From: Streptomyces sp. CHD11
Lineage (GTDB): Bacteria > Actinomycetota > Actinomycetes > Streptomycetales > Streptomycetaceae
NCBI RefSeq assembly: GCF_018638295.1
Contig: NZ_JABTTS010000025.1
Span: 38,222-102,221 of the forward strand
DNA length: 64,000 nucleotides
Direction: 5' to 3'
The position numbers were made by a program, and so were the translations under genes. The notes below the pieces were generated by a model. The model did not search any database and was not told where the DNA came from. It saw only the letters and a list, made by a program, of their open reading frames with translations. Below are positions 53,157 to 62,288 of this stretch, one piece after another; within the stretch, counting starts at the first letter, position 1; each line of letters begins with the position of its first letter.

Positions 53157-55010
53157 ATGCCCGAGCTGAGGTCCCGCACAGTCACCCACGGCCGCAACAT
53201 GGCGGGCGCACGCGCCCTGATGCGCGCCTCCGGTGTACCCGGCGCGGACATCGGCCGAAAGCCGATCATCGCGGTCGCCAACAGTTTCACCGAGTTCGTC
53301 CCCGGACACACCCACCTCGCCCCCGTCGGCCGGATCGTCAGCGAGGCGGTCGTCGCGGCCGGCGGCATCCCGCGCGAGTTCAACACCATCGCCGTCGACG
53401 ACGGCATCGCGATGGGTCACGGCGGCATGCTGTACTCCCTCCCCTCCCGCGACCTGATCGCGGACAGCGTGGAGTACATGGTCGAGGCGCACTGCGCGGA
53501 CGCCCTGATCTGCATCTCCAACTGCGACAAGATCACCCCGGGCATGCTCAACGCCGCGCTGCGCCTGAACATCCCCACGGTCTTCGTCTCCGGCGGTCCC
53601 ATGGAGGCCGGCCGCGCCACCCTGGTCGACGGCACGGTCCGCACGCTGGACCTGATCGACGCGATGGTGGACGCGGCCAACGACAAGGTCTCCGACGCGG
53701 ACGTCCTCCGTATCGAGGAGAACGCCTGTCCCACCTGCGGCTCCTGTTCGGGCATGTTCACCGCCAACTCGATGAACTGCCTCACCGAGGCGATCGGCCT
53801 GTCCCTCCCCGGCAACGGCTCGGTCCTGGCCACCCACACCGCCCGCAAGGCGCTCTACGAGAACGCCGCGCACACGGTCATGGACATCACCCGCCGCTAC
53901 TACGAGCAGGACGACGACACGGTCCTGCCCCGCAACATCGCCACGGTCGCCGCGTTCGAGAACGCGATGGCGCTGGACATCGCCATGGGCGGCTCCACCA
54001 ACACGATCCTGCACCTGCTGGCCGCCGCCCAGGAGGCCGAGGTCCCCTTCGGCCTCACCGAGATCGACGCCCTCTCGCGCCGCGTGCCCTGCCTGGCCAA
54101 GGTCGCCCCCAACGTGGCCAAGACCCGCACGTACTACATGGAGGACGTGCACCGCGCGGGCGGCATCCCCGCCCTGCTCGGCGAGCTGCACCGTGCGGGG
54201 ATGCTCAACGAGGACGTCCACTCCGTCCACAGCCCCTCCCTGGCCGACTGGCTGAAGACCTGGGACATCCGCGCCGGCTCCCCCTCCCCGGAGGCGGTCG
54301 AGCTCTGGCACGCGGCCCCGGGCTGCAAGCGCTCCGCCGAGGCCTTCTCCCAGTCCGAGCGCTGGGACACCCTCGACGAGGACGCCGAGGGCGGCTGCAT
54401 CCGCTCCGCCGAGCACGCCTACTCCAAGGACGGCGGCCTCGCGGTACTGCGCGGCAACCTGGCGGTCGACGGCTGCGTCGTGAAGACGGCCGGCGTCGAC
54501 GAGTCCATCTGGACCTTCGAGGGCCCGGCGGTCGTCTGCGAGTCGCAGGAGCAGGCCGTCGAGAAGATCCTCACCAAGCAGGTCAAGGAGGGCGACGTCG
54601 TCGTCATCCGTTACGAGGGCCCCAAGGGCGGCCCCGGCATGCAGGAGATGCTCTACCCGACGTCGTACCTGAAGAGCCGCGGCCTCGGAAAGGCCTGCGC
54701 CCTGATCACCGACGGCCGCTTCTCCGGCGGCACGTCCGGCCTGTCCATCGGCCACGCCTCCCCGGAGGCGGCCTCGGGCGGCACCATCGCCCTGGTCGAG
54801 GACGGCGACCGCATCCGCATCGACATCCCGAACCGCTCGATCGAGCTGCTGGTCGACGAGGCGGAACTGGCCCGCCGCGAGCAGGCCCTCGACGGCCGGT
54901 ACGCGCCGGAGAACCGAGACCGCAAGGTCTCCGCGGCGCTGAAGGCGTACGCGGCGATGGCGACCAGCGCGGACAAGGGCGCGGTGCGCGACGTGAGCAT
55001 GCTGGGCTGA
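53157..55010 (+). CDS. ilvD: Dihydroxy-acid dehydratase
   Basis: Dehydrates dihydroxyisovalerate and dihydroxymethylvalerate in valine, isoleucine and leucine synthesis. The 617-aa enzyme is the long IlvD form with cluster and metal motifs ISNCDKITPGM and ENACPTCGSCSGMF, and GGSTNTILHLLA. ATG 53157 has AAGGAGCGAGC upstream. A stem-loop (GGGCCGCG/CGCGGCCC, 55031-55059) after the stop probably terminates it. Confidence 0.96.
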   Translation: MPELRSRTVTHGRNMAGARALMRASGVPGADIGRKPIIAVANSFTEFVPGHTHLAPVGRIVSEAVVAAGGIPREFNTIAVDDGIAMGHGGMLYSLPSRDLIADSVEYMVEAHCADALICISNCDKITPGMLNAALRLNIPTVFVSGGPMEAGRATLVDGTVRTLDLIDAMVDAANDKVSDADVLRIEENACPTCGSCSGMFTANSMNCLTEAIGLSLPGNGSVLATHTARKALYENAAHTVMDITRRYYEQDDDTVLPRNIATVAAFENAMALDIAMGGSTNTILHLLAAAQEAEVPFGLTEIDALSRRVPCLAKVAPNVAKTRTYYMEDVHRAGGIPALLGELHRAGMLNEDVHSVHSPSLADWLKTWDIRAGSPSPEAVELWHAAPGCKRSAEAFSQSERWDTLDEDAEGGCIRSAEHAYSKDGGLAVLRGNLAVDGCVVKTAGVDESIWTFEGPAVVCESQEQAVEKILTKQVKEGDVVVIRYEGPKGGPGMQEMLYPTSYLKSRGLGKACALITDGRFSGGTSGLSIGHASPEAASGGTIALVEDGDRIRIDIPNRSIELLVDEAELARREQALDGRYAPENRDRKVSAALKAYAAMATSADKGAVRDVSMLG

Positions 55011-55029
55011 GGCCCACGAGCCGGCCGTA

Positions 55030-55060
55030 GGGGCCGCGTCCGCACGGCGGGCGCGGCCCT
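55030..55060 (+). terminator. Hairpin after ilvD
   Basis: GGGCCGCG (55031-55038) pairs with CGCGGCCC (55052-55059) 20 bp after the ilvD stop. The loop is 13 nt and no T tract follows. Confidence 0.55.
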
Positions 55061-55211
55061 CGGTCGCCGCCGGCCGACGGCGGGATCCCCTACCCGGCCT
55101 CGGCGCGAACCGCCGTGCCGCCGCTCGCCCGCGGCGACCGTGCTCCCGCTCGTCCGCGCGGTCTGCTCGCCGCCCGGCCGCGGGGGTCGCGACGCCGGCC
55201 GTCCGCGGTGA

Positions 55212-57386
55212 TCACGGCCCCGCCCGGCCTGCCCCACGCCCGCCCCGCCTGCCCTCGTCCCAGTCGGCCGGGTCGCGCCCCGCCACGCCGAAGACGGTCC
55301 CGTCGGGTGCCCCGCCATAGACGTGGCCGCCCGCGACCACGGGCGCGGGCAGTGCGGCGGGCACACGGTCGGACTCGGCGCCGAGCCGCGGCCGGGTCTG
55401 CCCCAGCAGCTTCCCCTCGCGGGCGTCGACACCCAGCAGCCGTCCGTCGGGCACGGTGACGTACACGTGCCGTCCGTCGGAGACGGGGACCGAGCCCCGG
55501 GCCACGCCCGTCTCCAGCCGCCACCGCTGCTTCCCCGCCGCCATGTCGACGGCCACCAGCGAACCGCCGGCACCCATGAGGTACACCGTGTCGCCGTGCA
55601 CACCGGACTCCGCCTGCGCGACCGGGACGGGCAGCGTCACGCGGTGGACGGCCCCGGTGCCGGGCGTGTAGCGGACCACGGCGTCCGCGTCTCCGTGGAT
55701 GCCCCCTTCGGAGAGGAGATACACGGAGCCGTCCTCCGCTCCCACGGGCGTCAGCGACCCCTCCAGTTCCGCGTCCCACCGCACGTCACCCGTCGCCGGA
55801 TCCACCGCGGTGACCCGGGTCCCGCTCCCGGCCCGACTCGTCGCGTACGCCGACGGCTGCCCGGACTCCCCGGTACTCCCGGACTCCCCGGCGAGCGAGG
55901 AGAAGTACGGCACGGCCTGCCCCGGAATCCGGTGGGACCAGCGGATCTCGCCCGAGGCGCTGTCCACGCCCGTGACCGTCCCGTCGGAGCGGGTCAGCAG
56001 GAGCATGTCGCCGACCGCCTGCACTCCGTCGTACGGGGGCACGGCCTCCTGCCACACCCGCTCGCCGGTGACCGGGTCGAGCGCCTCCAGACGGTCGCCG
56101 ATCAGGTCGAGGGAGGGGTGGGCGAGGCCGCCCGACACGACCGGGGGTTCACTCCGGGCCTCCCCCGCGACGTCGCGCCGCCACAGGGTGCGGCCGTCGG
56201 CCGGATCGAGGGTGAAGACCGTGCCGGGCACCGCGCAGAGCAGACCTCCCGGTCCGTACGAGCACTGGGGCATGCCGCCGCTCTCCTGGGCGGGCACCGT
56301 CTCCCACACGCCGAAACCGCCCGGCGCACTCCGCGCGGCGTTGGTCTTCCGCGCCGGTTCCGTACCGCCGTACAGCTGAACCGCCGTCAGTCCGCCGAGC
56401 ACGGCGAGGCAGAGCACCCCGGCCATCAGCACCGCCCGTCTGCCGAGGCGCCGTGCGGGCCGCTCCCCGGGCGCGTCAGCGCGGGACTCCGGCGCGTCCT
56501 TCTCCTCCGGGGCCACGGGCTTCCGCGGCGCCGGTACGAACACCTGGGTGTCGTACGCCGCCGACACCGACCGCAGTTCCCGCATCAGCGCGTCCGGAGT
56601 GGGCCGGTCCTCGGGTTCCTTGGCCAGACACCGCAGCACCAGTGGCGCGAGGGACTCCGGCACGCCGGTCAGGTCCGGCTCGTCGTGCACGACCTGATAG
56701 GCGACGACATACGGGCTGTCGGAGTCGAACGGACCGCGCCCGGTGGTCGCGTGCACCATGAGCGAGCCGAGGGCGAACACGTCGGCCGCGGGCCCCACCT
56801 CCCGCGGCCGCCGGAACTGCTCGGGTGCCATGAACGGCGGCGTACCGATCAGCTTTCCGGTCTCGGTGCGCAGTTCGCTGTCCCTTGGCCGGGAGATGCC
56901 GAAGTCGATGACCTTCGGCCCGTCCTCGGCGAGCAGGACGTTGCTCGGCTTCAGATCCCGGTGCACCACCCCGACCCGATGGATGTCGCGCAGCGCCTCC
57001 GCGAGCCCTGCCATCAGCCGACGGGACTGGTCCGGGTCCATGGGCCCGTTCCGCTTCACCTTCTCGGAGAGGGTCGGACCGGGGATGTACAGGGTGGCCA
57101 TCCAGGGCCGTCCGCCGTCCGGATCGGCGTCGACGACCGGTGCCGTGAAGGCTCCGCTCACCTGCCGGGCCGCAGCCACCTCCTGCCGGAACCGCCCTCT
57201 GAACTCGGGGTCCATGGCGTACCGGGCGTGCACGACCTTCACCGCGACCCGCATCCCGGAGGTGCCCCGGGCCAGATGCACGACACCCATGCCGCCCGAG
57301 CCCAGACAGGACTCAAGACGGTAGTGACCGGCGTACTCCGGAAGTTCCGCTTCCGCGCCCGCTCCGGCGTTCCGCTGCGGCGCCAT
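55212..57386 (-). CDS. Membrane Ser/Thr protein kinase with PQQ-type beta-propeller
   Basis: A 724-aa protein. The Hanks-type kinase domain (residues 20-280) has LGSGGMGVVHLARG, VAVKVVHA, HRDLKPSNVLL, DFGISRP and GTPPFMAPEQF, so all catalytic residues are present. A TM helix lies near 313-335. The extracytoplasmic part is a propeller of repeated WxxxxPxxDGVxAVGD and VDPATGDVRWDAELEG-like blades. It probably senses a ligand outside and signals by phosphorylation. The C-terminal Arg/Gly tail is low complexity. ATG 57386 has GGGGGTGG upstream. Divergent from the SH3 gene. Confidence 0.92.
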   Translation of the reverse strand: MAPQRNAGAGAEAELPEYAGHYRLESCLGSGGMGVVHLARGTSGMRVAVKVVHARYAMDPEFRGRFRQEVAAARQVSGAFTAPVVDADPDGGRPWMATLYIPGPTLSEKVKRNGPMDPDQSRRLMAGLAEALRDIHRVGVVHRDLKPSNVLLAEDGPKVIDFGISRPRDSELRTETGKLIGTPPFMAPEQFRRPREVGPAADVFALGSLMVHATTGRGPFDSDSPYVVAYQVVHDEPDLTGVPESLAPLVLRCLAKEPEDRPTPDALMRELRSVSAAYDTQVFVPAPRKPVAPEEKDAPESRADAPGERPARRLGRRAVLMAGVLCLAVLGGLTAVQLYGGTEPARKTNAARSAPGGFGVWETVPAQESGGMPQCSYGPGGLLCAVPGTVFTLDPADGRTLWRRDVAGEARSEPPVVSGGLAHPSLDLIGDRLEALDPVTGERVWQEAVPPYDGVQAVGDMLLLTRSDGTVTGVDSASGEIRWSHRIPGQAVPYFSSLAGESGSTGESGQPSAYATSRAGSGTRVTAVDPATGDVRWDAELEGSLTPVGAEDGSVYLLSEGGIHGDADAVVRYTPGTGAVHRVTLPVPVAQAESGVHGDTVYLMGAGGSLVAVDMAAGKQRWRLETGVARGSVPVSDGRHVYVTVPDGRLLGVDAREGKLLGQTRPRLGAESDRVPAALPAPVVAGGHVYGGAPDGTVFGVAGRDPADWDEGRRGGRGAGRAGP

Positions 57387-57569
57387 GGAACCACCCCCGT
57401 GCTGTTCGTTTCGCGCGCGCGACGCTCGGAGCCTAGTCGATGGCGCGCGCGGGACCGAGGCGACTTGCCCGCCTTCGCGTGCGAACGGCGAACTGGTGTT
57501 TCATGGCTTGTTCCGGGGGAATCAACGTGGCCCCACGACAGTCGTGGGGCGCAACGGGGGAGGTTTTTC

Positions 57570-57899
57570 ATGTCCGTGGACCAGACTCAGGAGATCGAGG
57601 GCGGGGCCGAGAAGGCGGCGACGCCGGACGAGGTCACCACGATGGCCGCCGCCGCGGCTTCCTACCCGGTGGCGCCGGGCTACCGGCTGAACGTCCGCAG
57701 CGGCCCCGGCACCGGCTACTCGATCGTCCGGGTGCTGTCCGAGGGCGCCCGGGTCCGGATCACCTGCCAGACGACGGGCACCCGGGTGTCGGGCCCCTAC
57801 GGCACCTCGAGCGTCTGGGACTGCATCGGCAGCGGCCAGTACGTCTCGGACGCGTACGTCTACACCGGCAGCGACGGGCTCGTGGCGCCCCGCTGCTAG
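57570..57899 (+). CDS. Small SH3-domain protein
   Basis: A 109-aa protein with no obvious signal peptide. After a 30-residue Glu/Ala-rich lead, one bacterial SH3 (SH3b) domain is seen: YRLNVRSGPGTGYSIVRVLSEGARV, then CQTTGTRVSGPYGTSSVWDCIG and a final Cys, giving a probable disulfide. Such domains bind peptidoglycan or peptides. ATG 57570 has GGGGGAGG 6 nt upstream. Transcribed divergently from the kinase-propeller gene, so a functional link is plausible but not shown. Confidence 0.8.
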   Translation: MSVDQTQEIEGGAEKAATPDEVTTMAAAAASYPVAPGYRLNVRSGPGTGYSIVRVLSEGARVRITCQTTGTRVSGPYGTSSVWDCIGSGQYVSDAYVYTGSDGLVAPRC

Positions 57900-58004
57900 G
57901 GCCTCTCGTGCGGATCATGCCGGGCTCGCGGAGCCAACATGATCCGGCCCGGTCCAACGAAAGACCCTGGTGACGCCACCTGTCGGGTGCGGGGGAGCAC
58001 GTGC

Positions 58005-58041
58005 ATCGCGCCCGCCGCGGCGACCGCGGCGGGCGCGATGA
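58005..58041. terminator. 17-bp perfect hairpin with three-base loop
   Basis: The arm 58005-58021 pairs exactly with 58025-58041 across CGA. It lies 105 bp after the SH3 gene in a 368-bp gap that otherwise contains no gene. No T tract follows; it may end the SH3 message or be a DNA structure. Confidence 0.6.
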
Positions 58042-58267
58042 CGATGCCGGGCGGCGCGGGACCGTGGCCGCCCGGTCCCGTGTCCCGGTCCCGGCGCCGA
58101 TCCGGGTATGCCGCCGGAGCAGTCCGCCGAGGCGCCGCCGGACGCTCGTTCCCGGGCCTCGTCCGGAACCGCGGGCCGCGGACGGGCACCCGTCCTGCTC
58201 ACTCCCTGGGCGCGGGCGCGGCAGGCCGGTTCCCGCGTCCACCCGGGGAGGAGTGACAATCGACTGC

Positions 58268-58777
58268 GTGAGCGCAGTAGAGAACCAGACGAACGGCACC
58301 CCGGACACCCCCGCCGGCCCCCTGCCCGAGCCCCTCCGCTTCTTCGGTACCACCTGGGTCGACCACTCCGGCGGCTACACCGTCCGCCGCGTCGGCGTCG
58401 CCGCCGGGTCCCTCGCCGCCGCGGCGGCGGCCTGCCTCGTGCTGCGCATCGCCTACGACGGGCTCAGGATCGCCGAGGTCGGCAGCTTCGTCTCGCTGCT
58501 CATGGTCGTGATGTTCGCGATCTGCAGTGCGCTCGCCTTCCGCCACACCTGGTCCGCCTTCACCACCCGCCCCGACCCGGACCGGCAGGCCTCCCTCCGC
58601 GGTCTGCTGTCCATCGGCTTCATCGGCTCCCTGCTCGCCTATTTCCTCCGCTCGCTCACCGAGGCCCCGGGCGAGGGACTCCACCGCGCGGAGTACGAGA
58701 AGGCCCGCGCGGAGTACGACAGGCGCGTCACCCGCCGCTCCGGCAACCCGTCCAGGAAGCGCCGCCGCAGCTCCTGA
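58268..58777 (+). CDS. Conserved three-helix membrane protein, unknown
   Basis: A 169-aa protein with hydrophobic helices near residues 42-62, 70-90 and 115-135 and a basic C-terminus (RRSGNPSRKRRRSS). No catalytic motif. GTG 58268 was chosen; GTG 58253 sits directly on the GGGGAGGAG ribosome site and is less likely. It precedes a methyltransferase gene by 52 bp. Confidence 0.75.
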   Translation: MSAVENQTNGTPDTPAGPLPEPLRFFGTTWVDHSGGYTVRRVGVAAGSLAAAAAACLVLRIAYDGLRIAEVGSFVSLLMVVMFAICSALAFRHTWSAFTTRPDPDRQASLRGLLSIGFIGSLLAYFLRSLTEAPGEGLHRAEYEKARAEYDRRVTRRSGNPSRKRRRSS

Positions 58778-58829
58778 CCTCAACGGAAACCCCGTGCGCG
58801 CCCTCCCGGCGTGCGGTCACGATGGCCGT

Positions 58830-59636
58830 ATGACGACTCCGAGGGACGACCAGGTCACCCACAGCGCCCGCGCCCACTCCTTCAACGCGGCCGCCGCCCA
58901 GTACGCCGCCAACCGCCCCTCCTACCCACCCGCCCTCTTCGACGCGATCGAGGAACTCACCGGCCGACCCCTCGCGGGCTCCCGGGTCGTGGACATCGGC
59001 GCGGGTACGGGCATAGCGACCGCCCGTCTGCACGCGCGCGGCGCCGACGTCATCGCTCTCGAGCCCGGTGAGGGTATGGCGGCCGAGTTCCGCCGTGCCC
59101 TCCCCGGCGTGCCGGTCGTCCGGGGCAGCGGAAACGCCCTCCCCTTCGCCTCTCACCGCGCCGACCTTCTCACCTACGCCCAGTCCTGGCACTGGACCGA
59201 TCCCGCGCGCGCCGTCCCGGAGGCGGTACGGGTGCTGCGTCCGGGCGGCGCACTCGCCCTGTGGTGGAACACCAGCGCGCTCGACGTGCCGTGGATCGCG
59301 GAGGCGGCCGACCGCGCCGCCCGTCACTTCGGCTTCGACTTCTCGGCCGAGAAACGCAACCTCGGCGCCCACACCGCCGACTTCGCGGGCCGTCTCGACG
59401 TGATCCGCCACGACGTCCGCTGGAGCCGTCGCGTCCCCCTCGACACCCACCTCGCCAACCTCGGCAGCCATTCGCTGTTCCTGCTGCAGGGCGAGGAGCG
59501 CAGCGCGGCCTACCTCGCCGAGGAGCGACGGCACGTCCTGGACGTCTTCCCGGACGGGACCGTGGAAGAGACGTACGACGTCCTGCTCCTCCTCGCGACG
59601 ACACCCGCACCCACACGCCGGGTCTCGACGGCTTGA
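58830..59636 (+). CDS. Class I SAM-dependent methyltransferase
   Basis: A 268-aa methyltransferase: VVDIGAGTGIATARLHARGADVIALEPGE-type motif I near residues 52-78, GNALPFASHRADLLTYAQSWHW (motif II/post II), and EAVRVLRPGGALALWW (motif III). The substrate is unknown. ATG 58830; no strong ribosome site is seen. It stands between a membrane protein gene and an ABC exporter. Confidence 0.88.
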   Translation: MTTPRDDQVTHSARAHSFNAAAAQYAANRPSYPPALFDAIEELTGRPLAGSRVVDIGAGTGIATARLHARGADVIALEPGEGMAAEFRRALPGVPVVRGSGNALPFASHRADLLTYAQSWHWTDPARAVPEAVRVLRPGGALALWWNTSALDVPWIAEAADRAARHFGFDFSAEKRNLGAHTADFAGRLDVIRHDVRWSRRVPLDTHLANLGSHSLFLLQGEERSAAYLAEERRHVLDVFPDGTVEETYDVLLLLATTPAPTRRVSTA

Positions 59637-59669
59637 CGGTGCGCGGGGGCCGGGAGGAGTATTCATCAC

Positions 59670-60461
59670 ATGATGAATTACGACTCAGGGCCGCCGGAGG
59701 AACCGGCCGTCCACGCCCAGGACCTCACCGTCGTCCGAGGCCCCCGCACCGTCCTGCGCGGTCTCGGCTTCACCGTGCCGCGCGGCCGGATCACCGGCCT
59801 CCTCGGCCCCTCCGGGTGCGGGAAGTCCACCCTGATGCGGGCCATCGCAGGCACCCAGGCCAAGGTCACCGGCACGCTCGACGTCCTCGGCGGTCCCGCC
59901 GGCCACCCCGCCCTGCGCACCCGCATCGGCTACGTCACCCAGGCCCCGTCCGTCTACGACGACCTGACCGTCCGCCAGAACCTCGACTACTTCGCCGCGA
60001 TCCTCGACCCCGGCCGAGCAGCCGCCGACCGCCGCCGTGAGCACGTCACCCGAGCGATCACCGACGTCGACCTCACCACCCACGCCGACGCCCTCGCCGG
60101 CCATCTCTCCGGCGGCCAGCGCAGCCGTGTCTCCCTCGCCGTCGCGCTCCTCGGCACCCCCGAACTCCTCGTCCTCGACGAACCCACCGTCGGCCTCGAC
60201 CCCGTCCTGCGGCGCGACCTCTGGAACCTCTTCCACACCCTCGCCGCCGAACGCGGCACCACCCTGCTGATCTCCTCCCACGTCATGGACGAGGCCGAGC
60301 GCTGCCACCGCCTCCTCCTCATGCGCGCGGGCGAGATCCTCGCCGACGACACCCCTGAGGCCCTGCGCACCCGCACCGGCTCCGACACCGTCGAGGCGGC
60401 CTTCCTGCACCTGGTGGACGAGGCGGTCGCGGCAGGCCGTACGAAGGAGAGGACACGATGA
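59670..60461 (+). CDS. ABC-2 exporter ATP-binding subunit
   Basis: A 263-aa ATPase: Walker A GPSGCGKST near residue 49, signature LSGGQRSRVSLA, Walker B LLVLDEPTVGLD, and the H-loop in LLISSHVMDEAE. ATG 59670 has GGAGGAG about 10 nt upstream and is followed by a second ATG. The stop overlaps the permease start by 4 nt (ATGA). Confidence 0.95.
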   Translation: MMNYDSGPPEEPAVHAQDLTVVRGPRTVLRGLGFTVPRGRITGLLGPSGCGKSTLMRAIAGTQAKVTGTLDVLGGPAGHPALRTRIGYVTQAPSVYDDLTVRQNLDYFAAILDPGRAAADRRREHVTRAITDVDLTTHADALAGHLSGGQRSRVSLAVALLGTPELLVLDEPTVGLDPVLRRDLWNLFHTLAAERGTTLLISSHVMDEAERCHRLLLMRAGEILADDTPEALRTRTGSDTVEAAFLHLVDEAVAAGRTKERTR

Positions 60462-61228
60462 GCACGACCACCCCCGCCCCGACACGCGCCCTCAGCTTCT
60501 CCCGCACCACCGCCACCGCCGCCCGGGTCCTGCGCCAGCTCCGCCACGACCCCCGCACCATCGCGCTGATGCTGCTGGTCCCCTGCCTGATGCTGTTCCT
60601 GCTCCGCTACGTCTTCGACGGCAGCCCACACGTCTTCGACAACATCGGCGCGTCACTCCTCGGGATCTTCCCGCTCATCACGATGTTCCTGGTCACCTCG
60701 ATCGCCACCCTGCGCGAACGTACCTCCGGCACCCTCGAACGCCTCCTGGCCATGCCGCTGGGCAAGGGCGACCTCATCGCCGGCTACGCCCTCGCCTTCG
60801 GCACCGTGGCGATCGTCCAGTCCGCCCTCGCCACCGGACTCGCCGTCTGGATCCTGGGCCTCGACGTCACCGGCAGCCCCTGGCTGCTTCTCCTGGTCGC
60901 CCTGCTCGACGCACTCCTCGGCACGGCTCTCGGCCTCTTCGTCTCCGCCTTCGCGGCCTCGGAGTTCCAGGCGGTCCAGTTCATGCCGGCGGTGATCTTC
61001 CCCCAGCTCCTCCTCTGCGGCCTCTTCGCGGTTCGCGACACCATGCACCCCGTCCTCGAGGCCGTCTCCGACGTCCTCCCCATGTCCTACGCCGTCGACG
61101 GCATGAACGAGGTCCTGCGGCACACCGACATCACGACAGCCTTCGTCCGCGACACGGCGATCGTCGCCGGCTGTGCCCTGCTCGTCCTGACCCTGGGCGC
61201 GGCCACCCTGAAACGCCGCACGGCATGA
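60458..61228 (+). CDS. ABC-2 exporter permease subunit
   Basis: A 256-aa membrane protein with six hydrophobic segments and the ABC-2 signature LLGIFPLITMFLVTSIATLRERTSGTLERLLAMP. Coupled to the ATPase gene by ATGA. The two form an efflux pump of unknown substrate. No dedicated regulator gene is adjacent. Confidence 0.93.
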   Translation: MSTTTPAPTRALSFSRTTATAARVLRQLRHDPRTIALMLLVPCLMLFLLRYVFDGSPHVFDNIGASLLGIFPLITMFLVTSIATLRERTSGTLERLLAMPLGKGDLIAGYALAFGTVAIVQSALATGLAVWILGLDVTGSPWLLLLVALLDALLGTALGLFVSAFAASEFQAVQFMPAVIFPQLLLCGLFAVRDTMHPVLEAVSDVLPMSYAVDGMNEVLRHTDITTAFVRDTAIVAGCALLVLTLGAATLKRRTA

Positions 61229-61236
61229 ACATCCCG

Positions 61237-61251
61237 TCCGGCGTCTGAGGA
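61237..61251 (+). repeat. Dispersed intergenic element fragment, copy 3
   Basis: TCCGGCGTCTGAGGA, matching 20013-20027 with one change, directly after the permease stop codon. The G-rich tail found in copies 1 and 2 is absent here. Confidence 0.6.
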
Positions 61252-61369
61252 CAGGGCCCGCTCAGGGCCGGACACCGCCACCGTCCCGCCCACCGGACGC
61301 CCCACCGCCTCCCCGTCGGAAATGCGAGGATGGCGAGGGACGACCCACCCCCGGAGGGCACCAACACCC

Positions 61370-62182
61370 ATGACCCAGAACGTCGCAGTCCTCGGCACCG
61401 GCAAGATCGGCGAAGCCCTGCTCAGCGGAATGATCCGCGCCGGCTGGGCCCCCGCCGACCTCCTCGTCACCGCCCGCCGCCCGGAACGAGCCGCGGAACT
61501 CCGCACCCGCTATGGAGTGACCCCGGTCTCCAACCAGGAAGCCGCCAAGACCGCCGACACCCTGATCCTCACGGTCAAGCCGCAGGACATGGGCACCCTC
61601 CTCGACGACCTCGCCCCGCACGTCCCCGCCGAACGCCTGGTCATCAGCGGCGCGGCGGGCATCCCCACCGCCTACTTCGAGGAACGCCTCGCCACCGGCA
61701 CCCCGGTCGTCCGCGTCATGACCAACACCCCCGCCCTGGTCGACGAGGCCATGTCGGTCATCTCCGCCGGCAGCCACGCCACCGCCGACCACCTCGCCCA
61801 CGCCGAGGGGATCTTCGGCGCCGTCGGCAAGACACTCCGGGTTCCGGAGTCCCAGCAGGACGCCTGCACGGCCCTCTCCGGCTCCGGCCCGGCGTACTTC
61901 TTCTACCTGGTCGAAGCCATGACCGACGCCGGAATCCTGCTCGGCCTGCCCCGCGACAAGGCCCACGACCTGATCGTCCAGTCCGCGATCGGCGCCGCCA
62001 CCATGCTCCGCGACAGCGGCGAGCACCCCGTGAAACTCCGCGAGAACGTCACCTCCCCCGCCGGCACCACCATCAACGCCATCCGCGAACTCGAGAACCA
62101 CGGTGTACGGGCCGCCCTCATCGCCGCCCTCGAGGCCGCCCGCGACCGCAGCCGCGAACTCGCGAGCGGCACCAAGGACTGA
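61370..62182 (+). CDS. proC: Pyrroline-5-carboxylate reductase
   Basis: Makes proline from pyrroline-5-carboxylate with NADPH. The 270-aa protein has VAVLGTGKIGEALLSG at the N-terminus, VKPQDMGTLLDDL, MTNTPALVDEAMSVIS, LSGSGPAYFFYLVEAM and the terminal RENVTSPAGTTINAI. ATG 61370 has GGAGGG about 12 nt upstream. It converges on trpS with a terminator hairpin between. Confidence 0.95.
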   Translation: MTQNVAVLGTGKIGEALLSGMIRAGWAPADLLVTARRPERAAELRTRYGVTPVSNQEAAKTADTLILTVKPQDMGTLLDDLAPHVPAERLVISGAAGIPTAYFEERLATGTPVVRVMTNTPALVDEAMSVISAGSHATADHLAHAEGIFGAVGKTLRVPESQQDACTALSGSGPAYFFYLVEAMTDAGILLGLPRDKAHDLIVQSAIGAATMLRDSGEHPVKLRENVTSPAGTTINAIRELENHGVRAALIAALEAARDRSRELASGTKD

Positions 62183-62212
62183 CGACCGGCCCGAGCGCCC
62201 GTCGGGGGCACA

Positions 62213-62233
62213 GGCTCCTGGCGGCCAGGAGCC
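62213..62233. terminator. Hairpin between converging proC and trpS
   Basis: GGCTCCTGG pairs with its complement at 62225-62233 across CGG, 30 bp after the proC stop codon. Confidence 0.6.
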
Positions 62234-62288
62234 CGGCCTCACGTCCCTTCCCGCGCCGCCGCTCCGCGTACGGCACCGGCCCGCGTGC

